Positions 35,353-45,097 of a stretch of 64,000 bases of DNA are shown here, in pieces (position 1 is the first letter of the stretch; the number at the start of each line of letters is the position of its first letter). The notes beneath the pieces were generated by a model. That model was given only the letters and a program-made list of their open reading frames with translations. It made no database searches and was not told where the DNA came from. The translations under genes and the position numbers were made by a program. Source of the DNA: Sphingopyxis sp. H115 (GTDB lineage Bacteria > Pseudomonadota > Alphaproteobacteria > Sphingomonadales > Sphingomonadaceae); NCBI RefSeq assembly GCF_001468465.1, contig NZ_LNSA01000008.1, positions 1 to 64,000 of the forward strand, given 5' to 3'.

Positions 35353-37511
35353 TCCGCACCCTTGCGCTCTTGCTCGCCGCCGCGACGCTGTCCCCGACCG
35401 CGGTGCAGGCCCAAACTCCACCAGCCGCCGCCCCGCAGGCCTATGCTCCGCTCTTCGCGGCCGAGGTCGAGCGCGCGCGGCGCGATGTCGATGCCTCGAT
35501 CAAGGCGGGCATCAACGTGCCCGTACCAAAGGATCCCGGCGGCGGCTTCACCCACGAACAACATAAGCGCAATTACCGCCTCATCTTCGAGGGCGGCCAG
35601 CTCTTCCGCCTGACCGGCGACGCGCGCTACCGCGACCATGTCCGCGACCTCTTGCTCGCCTATGCCGACCTTTATCCGGGGCTCGGCCCGCATCCGGCCA
35701 AGGCGAACCAGACCGCAGGGCGTCTCTTCTGGCAGAGCCTCAACGACAGCGTGTTCCTCGTCAACGCAGCGCAGGGCTATGCGGAGATCCGGGACGCATT
35801 GCCCGCTGCCGATCGCCGGCGGATCGACGATCAGGTGATCCGCCCGATGGCGCGCTTTCTGTCCGACGAGTCGCCCGAGGTGATCAACCGCATCCACAAT
35901 CACGCGACCTGGGCCGCAGCCGGGGTCGGCTTGTCGGGCTATCTGCTTGGCGACCGCGACCTCGTCGACAAGGCGCTGCTCGGGCTCGACAAGAGCGGCA
36001 AGGCGGGCTTCCTGCGCCAGCTCGACCTGCTTTTCTCGCCCGACGGCTATTATGCCGAAGGTCCCTATTATCAACGCTATGCGCTGCAACCTTTGGTCGT
36101 CTTCGCGGCTGCGATCGCCGCCAACGATCCCGACCGCAAAATATTCGAATATCGCGACGGCATCGTGCTCAAGGCGATCCGCACTGCGATCGACCTGACG
36201 CACGATGGCTATTTCCTGCCGATCAACGACGCGATGCCCGACAAGAGCCTTCGCACCGAGGAACTCTATCACGCCGTGGCTATTGCCTATGCAGCGACGA
36301 AGGATCCGGCCTTCCTGTCGATCGCCGACTGGCAGGGTCGCACTGTATTGACGCCCGCAGGGCAGGCGATGGCGAGCGATCTTGCCGCGGGCAAGGCGAA
36401 GCCCTGGCCCTTCACCTCGCGGTTGCTGTCCGACGGCCCCGACGGCAAGGGCGGCGCGCTCGTGCTGCTGCGCACCAAGACCGATCCCTCAGGCCCGCTG
36501 CTCGTCGCCAAAAACACCGTGCAGGGCATGGGTCACGGCCATTTCGACCGGCTTGGCTGGCTCTATTATGACGAAACCGGCGCGGTCGTAACGGACTATG
36601 GCGCCGCGCGCTTCCTCAATGTCGAGGCAAAGCGCGGCGGGCGTTACCTGCCCGAAAACGACAGCTGGGCGAGCGCGACGATCGCGCATAACGCACTTGT
36701 CGTCGATGAACAAAGCCACTTTGCAGGCGATTGGAAAACCGGAGAAAAATCCGGAACGCGCCAGCTTGCCGCATCGCTTGAGGGCCCGACCCGCTACACG
36801 ATCGCCGAAATCGACAGCGCGTATAAGGATGTCGCCATCCGCCGCGCGCTGTTGCTGGTCGAGGTCGACGGCCTCGCGAACCCCCTGACGCTCGATATCC
36901 TCCACGGAACTGGCAGCGGCAGGCATGTCTATGACCTGCCGCTGCATTTTTCCGGACATATCATCGACAGCGACATCGCGTTCGACCGCAAGCTCGCCGA
37001 GCGCCCGGTGCTCGGCAAGGCGAACGGCTATCAGCATCTATGGGTCGACGGGACGGGAACCAAGGTGGGCAAGGTGCGGCTGACGTGGATGCAAGGCAGC
37101 CGCTTCTACAGCTACCATATGCTGCCGCCCGCGGGCGCAAGCTTCATCCTCGCCGAAAGCGGCGCGAACGATCCCGAGTTCAACCTGCGCCGCGAACCGG
37201 CGCTGATCCAGCGCGTCGACGGCGCGACAAACGCGACCTTCGTCAGCCTGCTCGAACCGCACGGTGCCTATGATGCCGCGGCCGAGACCGTCGTCGCGAG
37301 CAACGCGCGCGTCGCGGCGCTCGAGCATCGCAACGAAAAGGGCACCGACCTTGTTCTCGTCACCCTTGTCGACGGCCGCCGGCTCGCGCTTGCGGTCGCC
37401 GACGACATTGCCGCTGATGCGAAGCACAGCATCACCGTCGACGGCCGCGCCATGACGTGGACCGGCCCCGTCGGCCGCCTCGACCTTGCCAAGACCGGAG
37501 CGAAGAAATGA
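35349..37511 (+). CDS. PL17 exo-oligoalginate lyase (heparinase II/III fold)
   Basis: This 720-residue enzyme degrades oligoalginate to unsaturated monouronate, which becomes 4-deoxy-5-keto-uronate (DEH). A signal peptide ends near TAVQAQ, so it is exported to the periplasm or beyond. The helical alginate-lyase domain has the NHATW motif (Asn184-His185) and YYQRYALQP (Tyr240-244), matching PL17 catalytic positions. The C-terminal beta-sheet domain holds GHGHFDRLGW. The GTG start overlaps the PL6 stop and the end overlaps the MFS start, so the three are translationally coupled. Confidence 0.92.
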   Translation: MIRTLALLLAAATLSPTAVQAQTPPAAAPQAYAPLFAAEVERARRDVDASIKAGINVPVPKDPGGGFTHEQHKRNYRLIFEGGQLFRLTGDARYRDHVRDLLLAYADLYPGLGPHPAKANQTAGRLFWQSLNDSVFLVNAAQGYAEIRDALPAADRRRIDDQVIRPMARFLSDESPEVINRIHNHATWAAAGVGLSGYLLGDRDLVDKALLGLDKSGKAGFLRQLDLLFSPDGYYAEGPYYQRYALQPLVVFAAAIAANDPDRKIFEYRDGIVLKAIRTAIDLTHDGYFLPINDAMPDKSLRTEELYHAVAIAYAATKDPAFLSIADWQGRTVLTPAGQAMASDLAAGKAKPWPFTSRLLSDGPDGKGGALVLLRTKTDPSGPLLVAKNTVQGMGHGHFDRLGWLYYDETGAVVTDYGAARFLNVEAKRGGRYLPENDSWASATIAHNALVVDEQSHFAGDWKTGEKSGTRQLAASLEGPTRYTIAEIDSAYKDVAIRRALLLVEVDGLANPLTLDILHGTGSGRHVYDLPLHFSGHIIDSDIAFDRKLAERPVLGKANGYQHLWVDGTGTKVGKVRLTWMQGSRFYSYHMLPPAGASFILAESGANDPEFNLRREPALIQRVDGATNATFVSLLEPHGAYDAAAETVVASNARVAALEHRNEKGTDLVLVTLVDGRRLALAVADDIAADAKHSITVDGRAMTWTGPVGRLDLAKTGAKK

Positions 37512-38791
37512 GCAATATCAAGGGTCGCTTCCGCTGGTGCGTCATTGCGCTGATCGCTCTCGCCACAGTGATTAATTACATCGACCGCAACGCGCTCGCG
37601 GTGATGTGGCCCGAGGTGTCGAAGGAAATCGGCGCGACCAAGGAAGATTACGCGTTGCTGGTGACGATCTTCATGATCTTCTACGCCTTTGGCCAATCGC
37701 TCTTCGGGCGCATCTTCGACGCGATCGGCACGCGGATGGGCTTCACCATCTCGATCGTGGTCTGGTCGCTGTCGATCGCGGCGCATGCGCTGGTACGATC
37801 GATGCCGCTGCTGATGGTGCTGCGCGCGACGCTCGGGATCAGCGAGGCGGGTAACTGGCCCGGCGCCGCCAAGGCGAATGCGCTCTGGTTCCCCTCGCGC
37901 GAACGCGCACTGGCGCAGGGCATCTTCAACGCAGGGGCCTCGCTCGGCGGGATCATCTCGGCGCCGCTCATCGCGCTACTCTTCGTCCAGTTCGGCTGGC
38001 ATGGCACCTTCCTTCTCATCGGCGTGCTCGGCTTCATCTGGCTCGTGCCCTGGCTCTGGTTCTACAAGGCTGATCCCGAGAAGCATCCGGGCCTCAGCGA
38101 AGAAGAGCGGCAATATATTCTGACCGGCCGCACCGAAGCCGGACGCGACGACAGCCGCCGCGTGCCGCTCGGCGAACTGCTGCGCTATCGGCAGAGCTGG
38201 GGCGTCATCCTGTCGCGCTTCTTCCTCGATCCCGTCTGGTGGCTCTTCGTGTCGTGGCTGCCGATCTACCTCGCCGAAACCTTCGGCTTCGACGTCAAGC
38301 AGATCGGCCTCTTCGCCTGGGTGCCTTTCGTCGGCGCGATGCTCGGTAGCCTGTTTGGCGGATGGTTCGCGGGGCGGATCATCAGCAAGGGCGGCGGCGT
38401 CCACAAGGCGCGCACCCTGACGATCGCGATCGGTTGCGCGATCATGCTGCCGTCGCTCCTGTTCACCATCGGCGCGAGCGAGCCGCTCAATGCGGTGCTG
38501 CTGATCGCGTGCATCCTTTTCGGTTTCCAAATGGCGATCGGAAATATCCAGACGCTGCCGAGCGACTATTTCGGCGGCGGGGCGGTCGGCAGCCTCGCGG
38601 GGATCAGCGGCACCGCAGCGGTCGCGGGCACGCTGATCACCACCTGGCTCGTCCCCGTACTCACCAAGACGAGCTACGCGCCGATCTTCGCGCTTTCCGC
38701 GGCTATCGTGCCTGTTTCTTTCCTCTGTTTCTGGCTGATCGGCGGACGCGTCGAACCGGTCGTCGCCCCACCCACCAACACGCAAGAATAA
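37508..38791 (+). CDS. MFS transporter, hexuronate/ACS-type
   Basis: This 427-residue inner-membrane carrier has twelve hydrophobic segments and the NYIDRNALAV motif after helix 1, typical of the anion:cation symporter group that includes ExuT. In this operon it most likely imports the monouronate/DEH released by the PL17 enzyme. The ATG at 37508 overlaps the PL17 stop by 4 bases. The substrate is inferred from context. Confidence 0.9.
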   Translation: MSNIKGRFRWCVIALIALATVINYIDRNALAVMWPEVSKEIGATKEDYALLVTIFMIFYAFGQSLFGRIFDAIGTRMGFTISIVVWSLSIAAHALVRSMPLLMVLRATLGISEAGNWPGAAKANALWFPSRERALAQGIFNAGASLGGIISAPLIALLFVQFGWHGTFLLIGVLGFIWLVPWLWFYKADPEKHPGLSEEERQYILTGRTEAGRDDSRRVPLGELLRYRQSWGVILSRFFLDPVWWLFVSWLPIYLAETFGFDVKQIGLFAWVPFVGAMLGSLFGGWFAGRIISKGGGVHKARTLTIAIGCAIMLPSLLFTIGASEPLNAVLLIACILFGFQMAIGNIQTLPSDYFGGGAVGSLAGISGTAAVAGTLITTWLVPVLTKTSYAPIFALSAAIVPVSFLCFWLIGGRVEPVVAPPTNTQE

Positions 38792-38804
38792 GGAACTGCA
38801 TCAC

Positions 38805-39557
38805 ATGGATCTCCACGGGAAAACCGCGCTCGTCACCGGCGGCGGCCGCGATATCGGCCGATCGGTGTCGATCGCGCTCGCCCGCGCCGGCGTGCGCGTC
38901 GCGATCAATTACAACAGCGGCCGCGAAGCCGCCGAGGAAACGCTGAAGACGATCAAGGATGCGGGCGGCGAAGCCTTCCTCGTCCAGGCCGACGTTACCA
39001 ACAGTGCCGCGGTCAAGGCGATGCTCGAAGAGGTCGGGGTCGCGTTCAGCGGCCGGCTCGATATCCTCGTCAACCTCGCGGGCGGCATGGTCGCACGCAA
39101 GACGCTGAGCGAGATGGACGAGGAGTTTTTCGACCAGGTCATGACGCTCAATCTCAAGTCGGCCTTCCTCGTGCTGCAGGCGGCGCAGCCTTTCCTCGGC
39201 GACGGTTCGGCAGTCGTGAACGTGTCGTCGCTCGCGGGCCGCGACGGCGGTGGCCCCGGCGCGTCGGTTTATGCGACTGCGAAGGGCGCACTGATGACCT
39301 ACACGCGTTCGATGGCGAAAGAACTCGGGCCGCACGGCATTCGCGTCAACGCCGTCTGCCCCGGCTTGATCGGCACCAGCTTCCACGACATCTTCTCGAA
39401 GCCCGAAGGGCGCGCCGCAACCGCGAACAACACGCCGCTCCGCCGCGAAGGCCATCCCGACGAGGTCGCCGACACGATCGTCTATCTTGCCTCGCCCGCG
39501 GCGAGCTTCCTCGCCGGCGTCTGCCTCGACATCAACGGCGGGCTGGCTTTCTCATGA
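38805..39557 (+). CDS. SDR-family reductase, probable DEH reductase
   Basis: This 250-residue cytoplasmic short-chain dehydrogenase has the cofactor motif TGGGRDIG (11-18) and catalytic Ser141/142, Tyr156 and Lys160 (VYATAKGAL). In known alginate pathways an SDR reduces DEH to 2-keto-3-deoxygluconate (KDG). Its position between the uronate transporter and other alginate genes, with KDG kinase nearby, supports this. Cofactor preference cannot be read with confidence. It overlaps the next gene by 4 bases (ATGA). Confidence 0.85.
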   Translation: MDLHGKTALVTGGGRDIGRSVSIALARAGVRVAINYNSGREAAEETLKTIKDAGGEAFLVQADVTNSAAVKAMLEEVGVAFSGRLDILVNLAGGMVARKTLSEMDEEFFDQVMTLNLKSAFLVLQAAQPFLGDGSAVVNVSSLAGRDGGGPGASVYATAKGALMTYTRSMAKELGPHGIRVNAVCPGLIGTSFHDIFSKPEGRAATANNTPLRREGHPDEVADTIVYLASPAASFLAGVCLDINGGLAFS

Positions 39558-40396
39558 TCCGGCTGCTCGCCACTGCCACTGCCGCCGCCCTGCTCGCGAG
39601 CGGGGCACAGGCCCAGACGCGCGCGCGAACCGACGCGCCGCCGCTCGAGCCGTACAAGATCATTCTCGTCGGCGATTCGACGATGGCGCCGCACAGCGGC
39701 TGGGGCGGGGCATTTTGCGCGCACCATGTCAAATCGTCGGTCGCGTGCGTCAACGCGGGTCGCGGCGGCCGCAGCACGCGCAGCTACCGGCAGGAAGGCA
39801 GCTGGGACATCGCGCTCGCCGAGGCAAGGGTGCCCGGCTATCGCGGCACCTGGGTGCTCATCCAGTTCGCGCACAACGACCAATCGTCGAAGTCCGAACG
39901 CTGGACCGACGAGACGACCGAATTCCCCGCCAACCTTCGCCGCTTCGTCGAAGAGGTGCGGGCGGCGGGCGCCACCCCGGTGCTCGTCACCCCGCTGACG
40001 CGGCGCGAGTTCCGCGACGGCAAGCTCCGCAACACGCTCGCCAGCTGGTCGGACCAGATTCGCGGCGTCGCCAAGGCGATGGACGTGCCGCTTGTTGACC
40101 TGAACGCGCTCAGCGCCGCGCAGGCGCAGGAAATGGGCGCCGAGACGGCGACCAAGCTCGCGCAGGAGCCGCCGACGCCCGAAGAACTCGCTGCCGCAAA
40201 AGCCGGGACGACGCTGGCCGCGCGCCCGGCGCCGTCTCCGCCGCCGCCGATCACCGGCGACGGTGCGCGCGGACAAGTGACGCGCAAGTTCGACTATACG
40301 CATCTCGGCGATGTCGGCGCCGAAGTCACTGCCAAGCTCGTGACGCAGGCGCTTGCCCGGGCGGTGCCGGGGCTCAGGAGCCAGCTCGTCCGCTGA
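39554..40396 (+). CDS. SGNH/GDSL esterase (rhamnogalacturonan acetylesterase-like, CE12 type)
   Basis: This 280-residue secreted esterase has a signal peptide ending near SGAQAQ. Catalytic Ser42 lies in LVGDST, the block II/III residues in GRGGRSTRSY and QFAHNDQ, and the terminal Asp247-x-x-His250 in DYTHLGD. The closest recognised class removes acetyl groups from pectic rhamnogalacturonan. In an alginate operon it may remove O-acetyl groups from bacterial alginate, which would clear the way for the lyases. This role is inference. It is the last gene of the PL6 operon. Confidence 0.85.
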   Translation: MIRLLATATAAALLASGAQAQTRARTDAPPLEPYKIILVGDSTMAPHSGWGGAFCAHHVKSSVACVNAGRGGRSTRSYRQEGSWDIALAEARVPGYRGTWVLIQFAHNDQSSKSERWTDETTEFPANLRRFVEEVRAAGATPVLVTPLTRREFRDGKLRNTLASWSDQIRGVAKAMDVPLVDLNALSAAQAQEMGAETATKLAQEPPTPEELAAAKAGTTLAARPAPSPPPPITGDGARGQVTRKFDYTHLGDVGAEVTAKLVTQALARAVPGLRSQLVR

Positions 40397-40404
40397 CAAA
40401 TCAT

Positions 40405-40437
40405 GTATGGCAATATGGACTAACCAATTTGCCATAC
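40405..40437. promoter_or_regulatory. Inverted repeat upstream of the second TonB receptor
   Basis: GTATGGCAA (40405-40413) and TTGCCATAC (40429-40437) are perfect 9-base arms, 15 bases apart. Each arm reads TTGCCATAC, close to TTGTCATAC in front of the FadR-type gene. It is a candidate operator for the second TonB receptor unit. Confidence 0.45.
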
Positions 40438-40510
40438 GTCATGGTTGACAATAATGCTGCAATGTTCGACAGCATTGGTCATAACAGAATCGGTATCTGG
40501 GAGAGACGAA

Positions 40511-43372
40511 GTGAATTCTCGTAATCAAATCCGTGCGCGTTCGCTCCGCGCCGTCTTGCTGGCCGGCGCGGGCTCGACATTGCTCGTCGCCGCAATGCCC
40601 GCGATGGCGCAGGACGCGGCGCCCGCGGCACAAGATGAAGAAGACGCAATCGTCGTCACCGGGATTCGCGAGACGATCCAGAATTCGATCAACACCAAGC
40701 GCGAGGAAACGGCGATCGTCGACGCGCTGTCCGCCGACGACATCGGCGACCTGCCGGCGCTGTCGGTCGGCCAGGCGATCCAGACGATCACCGGCGCGAC
40801 AACCCACCGCGAAAAGGGCGACGCCTCCGAAATCGCGCTGCGCGGCCTCGGCCCCTTCCTCTCGAACGCGACCTTCAACGGCCGCGACGCGACCAACGGC
40901 AGCGGCGACCGCTCGGTCAATTTCAACCAGTTCCCGTCCGAACTCGTCAACAATATCAAGATCTACAAGACCCAGCAGGCGGATCTCGTCGAGGGCGGCG
41001 TCGCCGGCACGATCGAAATCGGCACGCTGCGCCCGCTTGATTTCGGCAAGCGCCGCATCCAGGGCGAGGTCAAGGCGCAGTACAACCCCTATGGCGATCG
41101 CATCGTGGGGTCGGGCGGCATCGGCTGGCGCGGGACGCTGAGCTATGTCGACCAGTTCGCGAACGACACGATCGGTATCGCGATCGGCGTGCAGCGCAAC
41201 GACACCAACAATCCCGAGGAAACCTACGCGGCGAGCAGCACCTGGGTCGCGTGCCGTGCCGACAATGATGCCAGTGGCAATTGCGACGAACTCCAGCGCG
41301 AGGATTACGGCCAGGATCCCTATTACCTCATCCCCAATTCCTACATTTTCCGCCAGATCAGCGAAACCGACAAGCGCGACGCGGCGTTCGGCGCGATCCA
41401 GTGGCGCCCGTCGGACCGGCTGAACGTCAACCTCGACGTCCAATATTCGGACCGCACCTTCGTCGAAAGCCGCCGCGACCTGACAATTTCGGAAGCGCGC
41501 CGCGGCCTGACCAATGTCGAATATGACGAAAATGGCATCGTCCGTTACCTTGAAGGATCGAGCTCGCTCGAATCGAACGGCTCCGAACTGTCGCGCTCGG
41601 AAGAATATCTGGGTGGTGGCCTGTCGATCGAATGGATGCCGAACGACCGGCTTACGCTGACCGTCGACGGCAGCTATTCGCGCACGATCCGCAAGGAGAT
41701 CGAACGCAATTTCCGCCTGCGGACCGACCGGATGGACGTCAATGGCGTTCGTACCGCGATCGACAATCAGCGCATTCCCTATACATACGAACTCGCGCCG
41801 GGCAGCTTCGTCCCGACGATCACGATCGACCCGCGCTTCGATCTCAACAATCACGATCTCTTCTGGGACGACGCCCGCCTCCGCCGCGACGAGAGCAAGC
41901 GCCGCAACGAGATCATCGCGGGGCGCTTCGACGCCGCGTATGAACTCGACGGCTTCCTCAGCCGGATTTCGGCGGGCGCGCGCTGGTCCGAACTCACCTT
42001 TCGCGACTATGACCTGCGCAACGGCGACTTCAACCTCGGTCCAGACTTCACGCTCGAAGAAGACCGTCAGTTCAACAACCAGTGCCGCCAGATATTCCCC
42101 CAGACGGGCTATCTGTCGGCGGCAGAGGGCAACGGCATCCATAGCTGGGCGACCTTCGACGTCGACTGCCTGTTCGGCGCCTATCTGGGCACCCAGGATC
42201 CCGGCCTCCCCGACGAACTGCGCTCCGCTGCCAATCGTGACGTCACCGAACGCACCCTCGCGGGCTATGTGATGGCCGACTATGATGCGGACCTCGGCAA
42301 TATGCCCGTCCGCGGTAATTTCGGCGTTCGCATCGTCCGGACCGACGTTACCTCGACCGGACTTCGCAGCGATCTGATCATCGTCCCCGATGATAATGAT
42401 CCCACCCGGTTCACGCTCGATGAATCGGGGGATTTCGAGACGGTGCAGATCAAGAGCCGCAGCACGCGCATCCTGCCGAGCATCAACGCGATCTTCGAGG
42501 TAGCGCCCGACGCACTCGTTCGTCTCGCCGGCTATCGTGCCATGTCGCGCCCTAACCCCAGCGCGCTCGGCGCCGGGCGAACCTTCACGCTCGGCGAAAG
42601 CGACGACGGCTTCACCTCGATCGAAGAGGCGATCGACAATGTCCGCGCCAACGGCAGCCCGCGTTTGAAGCCACTGATGTCGTGGAACGCCGACGCGGCG
42701 GTCGAATGGTATCCGAACAAGGACAGCATTCTGTCGGCAACGCTCTATTACAAGCAGTTCAATGGCGGTTTCCAGCCGGTGGTCTATGATGAGGATTTCA
42801 CGATCAACGGCGAAACGGTCACCGTCCCGGTGACGCAGACGCGTAACAGCCCCGACAAGTCGCGCATCTACGGCCTCGAACTCACAGCCGCGACGCGCTT
42901 CAGTTTCCTGCCCAAGCCGCTCGACGGTCTCGGCGCGAAGGTCAGTTACAATTACGCCGATTCGAACTTCGAAACGCAGGACATCCGCCTCGGCGACGAA
43001 TATAATCCGGAAACCGAAACGGTGACGCCGGGATTGATCGCCCCTGCGGGTCTGTCGGGCTATTCGAAGCATGTGTTGTCGGCGCAGGCCTATTACGAGA
43101 TCGGGCCGGTGTCGTTGCAGGCGATCTACAATTACCGCAGCAAATATTTTCAGGACTTCGTCGGCGGCAACAGCCAACTGCGCTATGTCGGCCCCAGCGA
43201 AACCGTCGATTTCCGGGCGTCGCTCGACCTGATGAAGGGCGTGTCGCTGCGGTTTGAGGCGCTCAACATCTTCAACGAGCCCAAGGCGACTTATATGCCC
43301 GTCTATGGCAGCAGCCGCCAATATCATTATTATGGGTCGAAATATTTCATCGGCTTGCGGGCGCGGATCTAG
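40511..43372 (+). CDS. TonB-dependent receptor (second receptor of the alginate locus)
   Basis: This outer-membrane receptor has 953 residues from GTG 40511, preceded by GGGAGAG; open sequence further upstream lacks a leader. The signal peptide ends near AAMPAMAQD, the TonB box-like segment is EDAIVVTG, and the plug has SVGQAIQTITGATTHREKGDASEIALRGLGP. The barrel ends in YFIGLRARI. It is of the carbohydrate-associated sphingomonad type, as is the receptor at 29962, but its sequence is clearly different. The two may take different oligomer sizes or acetylation states. An alpha/beta hydrolase gene follows after 8 bases. Confidence 0.88.
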   Translation: MNSRNQIRARSLRAVLLAGAGSTLLVAAMPAMAQDAAPAAQDEEDAIVVTGIRETIQNSINTKREETAIVDALSADDIGDLPALSVGQAIQTITGATTHREKGDASEIALRGLGPFLSNATFNGRDATNGSGDRSVNFNQFPSELVNNIKIYKTQQADLVEGGVAGTIEIGTLRPLDFGKRRIQGEVKAQYNPYGDRIVGSGGIGWRGTLSYVDQFANDTIGIAIGVQRNDTNNPEETYAASSTWVACRADNDASGNCDELQREDYGQDPYYLIPNSYIFRQISETDKRDAAFGAIQWRPSDRLNVNLDVQYSDRTFVESRRDLTISEARRGLTNVEYDENGIVRYLEGSSSLESNGSELSRSEEYLGGGLSIEWMPNDRLTLTVDGSYSRTIRKEIERNFRLRTDRMDVNGVRTAIDNQRIPYTYELAPGSFVPTITIDPRFDLNNHDLFWDDARLRRDESKRRNEIIAGRFDAAYELDGFLSRISAGARWSELTFRDYDLRNGDFNLGPDFTLEEDRQFNNQCRQIFPQTGYLSAAEGNGIHSWATFDVDCLFGAYLGTQDPGLPDELRSAANRDVTERTLAGYVMADYDADLGNMPVRGNFGVRIVRTDVTSTGLRSDLIIVPDDNDPTRFTLDESGDFETVQIKSRSTRILPSINAIFEVAPDALVRLAGYRAMSRPNPSALGAGRTFTLGESDDGFTSIEEAIDNVRANGSPRLKPLMSWNADAAVEWYPNKDSILSATLYYKQFNGGFQPVVYDEDFTINGETVTVPVTQTRNSPDKSRIYGLELTAATRFSFLPKPLDGLGAKVSYNYADSNFETQDIRLGDEYNPETETVTPGLIAPAGLSGYSKHVLSAQAYYEIGPVSLQAIYNYRSKYFQDFVGGNSQLRYVGPSETVDFRASLDLMKGVSLRFEALNIFNEPKATYMPVYGSSRQYHYYGSKYFIGLRARI

Positions 43373-43380
43373 CCCGAATA

Positions 43381-44268
43381 GTGCGCGCGCTGGTCGCCTT
43401 GCTGTTGGTCGCCATGGCGGCGCCTGCCGCCGCGTCCGACGCGGTCGAACCGGCGACGATCGAACGCGACGTCGTTTACCGCACGGTCGCGGGCAGGGCG
43501 CTGCATCTCGACATCTATCGCCATGCGGATACGGCGGCGGCGCCCGCTCCGGTGTTGATCCACTTCCATGGCGGCGGCTGGGCGCGCGGCGCGCGACCCG
43601 CCGACTGGACGGGGTTTCGTCCTTATCTGGCGGCGGGCCTGTCGCTGGTGACGGTGCAATATCGCCTAGCCGGCGACGCACGCGCGCCGGCGGCCGTGCA
43701 GGATGCGCGCTGCGCGCTCCACTGGGTCGCCGCCAACGCGGCGCGGCTGGGCTTCGATCCCGACCGTATTGTCGTGACCGGAACCTCGGCGGGCGGGCAT
43801 CTGGCGCTGATGGCGGGGCTGCTGCCCGCGGCGAACGATATCGACAGCGTTGAATGCAAGGGCGCCGCGCGGGCGGCGGCGATCCTCGATTTCTATGGAC
43901 CGACCGACCTGACCAACATCGCCTCGCGATCCGGCGCGCGGCATCCGACGGTGGCGAACTGGGTTGGCGAGGGAGCGCAGGCGGCCGCGACCGAGAGGGC
44001 GATGTCGCCGGTCGTCTGGATTGCTAGGAACAGCCCACCGGTTTTCATCGCCCATGGCGATGCCGACCCGGTGGTGCCCATCGTCCAGTCGATCGAACTC
44101 AAGCGCCGCCTCGATGCGCTGGCGGTTCCCTCCGAACTGTTCGTCGTACGCGGCGGCGGGCATGGCAAGTTCGCCCCCGAACAGCGGGCCGAGGTGTCGA
44201 AGCAAGCGATTGCCTTCCTGTGCGGGCGCGCCCTGCTGGCCGTGACGGCTTGCGAAACGAAAAACTGA
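43381..44268 (+). CDS. Secreted alpha/beta hydrolase (esterase, HGGGW type)
   Basis: This 295-residue serine hydrolase has a signal peptide (about 1-19), an oxyanion motif HFHGGGWARG (61-70) and nucleophile Ser136 in GTSAGG. A C-terminal dienelactone-hydrolase-like half has Asp in GDADPVVP and His in GGGHGKF. Such enzymes cleave small carboxylic esters including acetylated sugars. Eight bases separate it from the TonB receptor, so they are co-transcribed. With the SGNH esterase this gives the locus two different esterases, which suggests an esterified substrate. Confidence 0.85.
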   Translation: MRALVALLLVAMAAPAAASDAVEPATIERDVVYRTVAGRALHLDIYRHADTAAAPAPVLIHFHGGGWARGARPADWTGFRPYLAAGLSLVTVQYRLAGDARAPAAVQDARCALHWVAANAARLGFDPDRIVVTGTSAGGHLALMAGLLPAANDIDSVECKGAARAAAILDFYGPTDLTNIASRSGARHPTVANWVGEGAQAAATERAMSPVVWIARNSPPVFIAHGDADPVVPIVQSIELKRRLDALAVPSELFVVRGGGHGKFAPEQRAEVSKQAIAFLCGRALLAVTACETKN

Positions 44269-44295
44269 TGCGCGTCGCCGTGAGTCTCTTCAAAC

Positions 44296-44316
44296 TTGTC
44301 ATACCAAATTGTATGA
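44296..44316. promoter_or_regulatory. Probable FadR-type operator in front of the regulator gene
   Basis: TTGTCATACCA (44296-44306) fits the FadR-subfamily consensus TNGTNNNACNA exactly. It overlaps the dyad TCATAC-N6-GTATGA (44299-44316). It lies 35-55 bases before the regulator's ATG, as expected for autoregulation. Confidence 0.6.
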
Positions 44317-44350
44317 AGCTATCCGCTATCCTGCGGGGAGACGATTGATC

Positions 44351-45097
44351 ATGGCCGAACGCCGCCTTTTTGAAGATATTGCAGACGCGATCCGGCGTCT
44401 GATTCTGGACGGGACCTTTCCTCCCGGAACGCGGTTGCCCGGAGAGCGCGAACTGTCCGAGCGGTTCGAGGTCAGCCGGGTGACGATCCGCGAGGCAGAG
44501 ATCGCGTTGCAGGCGACGGGATGGATCCATATCCGCACCGGTGCGGGCGCTTATGTCGAAGCGGTGCTGCCAGGCGATAATGCGATCCTGCCCAAGGTCA
44601 GCGCGTTCGAGCTGACCGAGGCGCGATCGCTGTTCGAGGCCGAGGCCGCGGCGCTCGCGGCGCCGACGATTTCGAGCGAAACGCTCGAAAAACTTGACGA
44701 ACTGCTCGTAGCGATGGCCGACGACAGCAAGAGCGAGGAAGAAATCAGCGCGATTGATCGCGAATTCCACATGACCATCGCCGCCGCGTCGAGCAACAAG
44801 GCGATCATCCATGTGATCGAGAGCCTGTGGCGGATGCGGATGGAATTACCCGAGGTGCGCAGCAGCCATTCGCTGGTCTGCCGCAAGGATGGCGCGGCGC
44901 GCCAGGCCGAGCATGCCGATGTTGTCGCGGCGCTGCGCAAGCGCGACGCGACCGGTGCGCGGCTCGCGATGCGGCGCCATTTCAACCGCTTGATCGAATC
45001 GATGCTCGACGAGACTGAGGAACGCGCGATCATCGAACTGCGCCGCCAGTCGGCGGAAAGCCGCGAGCGCTATCTGTTGAGCGCAAAACTGGCTTGA
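44351..45097 (+). CDS. GntR/FadR-subfamily transcriptional regulator
   Basis: This 248-residue regulator has an N-terminal winged helix (ILDGTFPPGTRLPGERELSERFEVSRVTIREA) and an all-helical FCD ligand domain (about residues 85-225) with Asp/His metal-ligand candidates. FadR-subfamily proteins respond to small acids and usually repress uronate or fatty acid genes. Here the signal is probably KDG or a related keto-acid, by analogy. ATG 44351 follows GGGGAGACG; the upstream TTG at 44309 lies within the operator. The gene overlaps the next one (TGATG) and forms a unit with the MhpD-like and KDG kinase genes. Confidence 0.88.
   Translation: MAERRLFEDIADAIRRLILDGTFPPGTRLPGERELSERFEVSRVTIREAEIALQATGWIHIRTGAGAYVEAVLPGDNAILPKVSAFELTEARSLFEAEAAALAAPTISSETLEKLDELLVAMADDSKSEEEISAIDREFHMTIAAASSNKAIIHVIESLWRMRMELPEVRSSHSLVCRKDGAARQAEHADVVAALRKRDATGARLAMRRHFNRLIESMLDETEERAIIELRRQSAESRERYLLSAKLA

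Noticed and set aside
33160-35421. A 753-codon minus-strand frame opposite the PL6 lyase
   Set aside because: Low-complexity antisense frame; the PL6 motifs on the plus strand explain the region.
40439-43681. A 1080-codon open frame on the minus strand opposite the second TonB receptor
   Set aside because: It mirrors the receptor's codon structure in high-GC DNA, shows no domain and is dominated by Arg/Asp/Ala; the receptor frame is clearly real.
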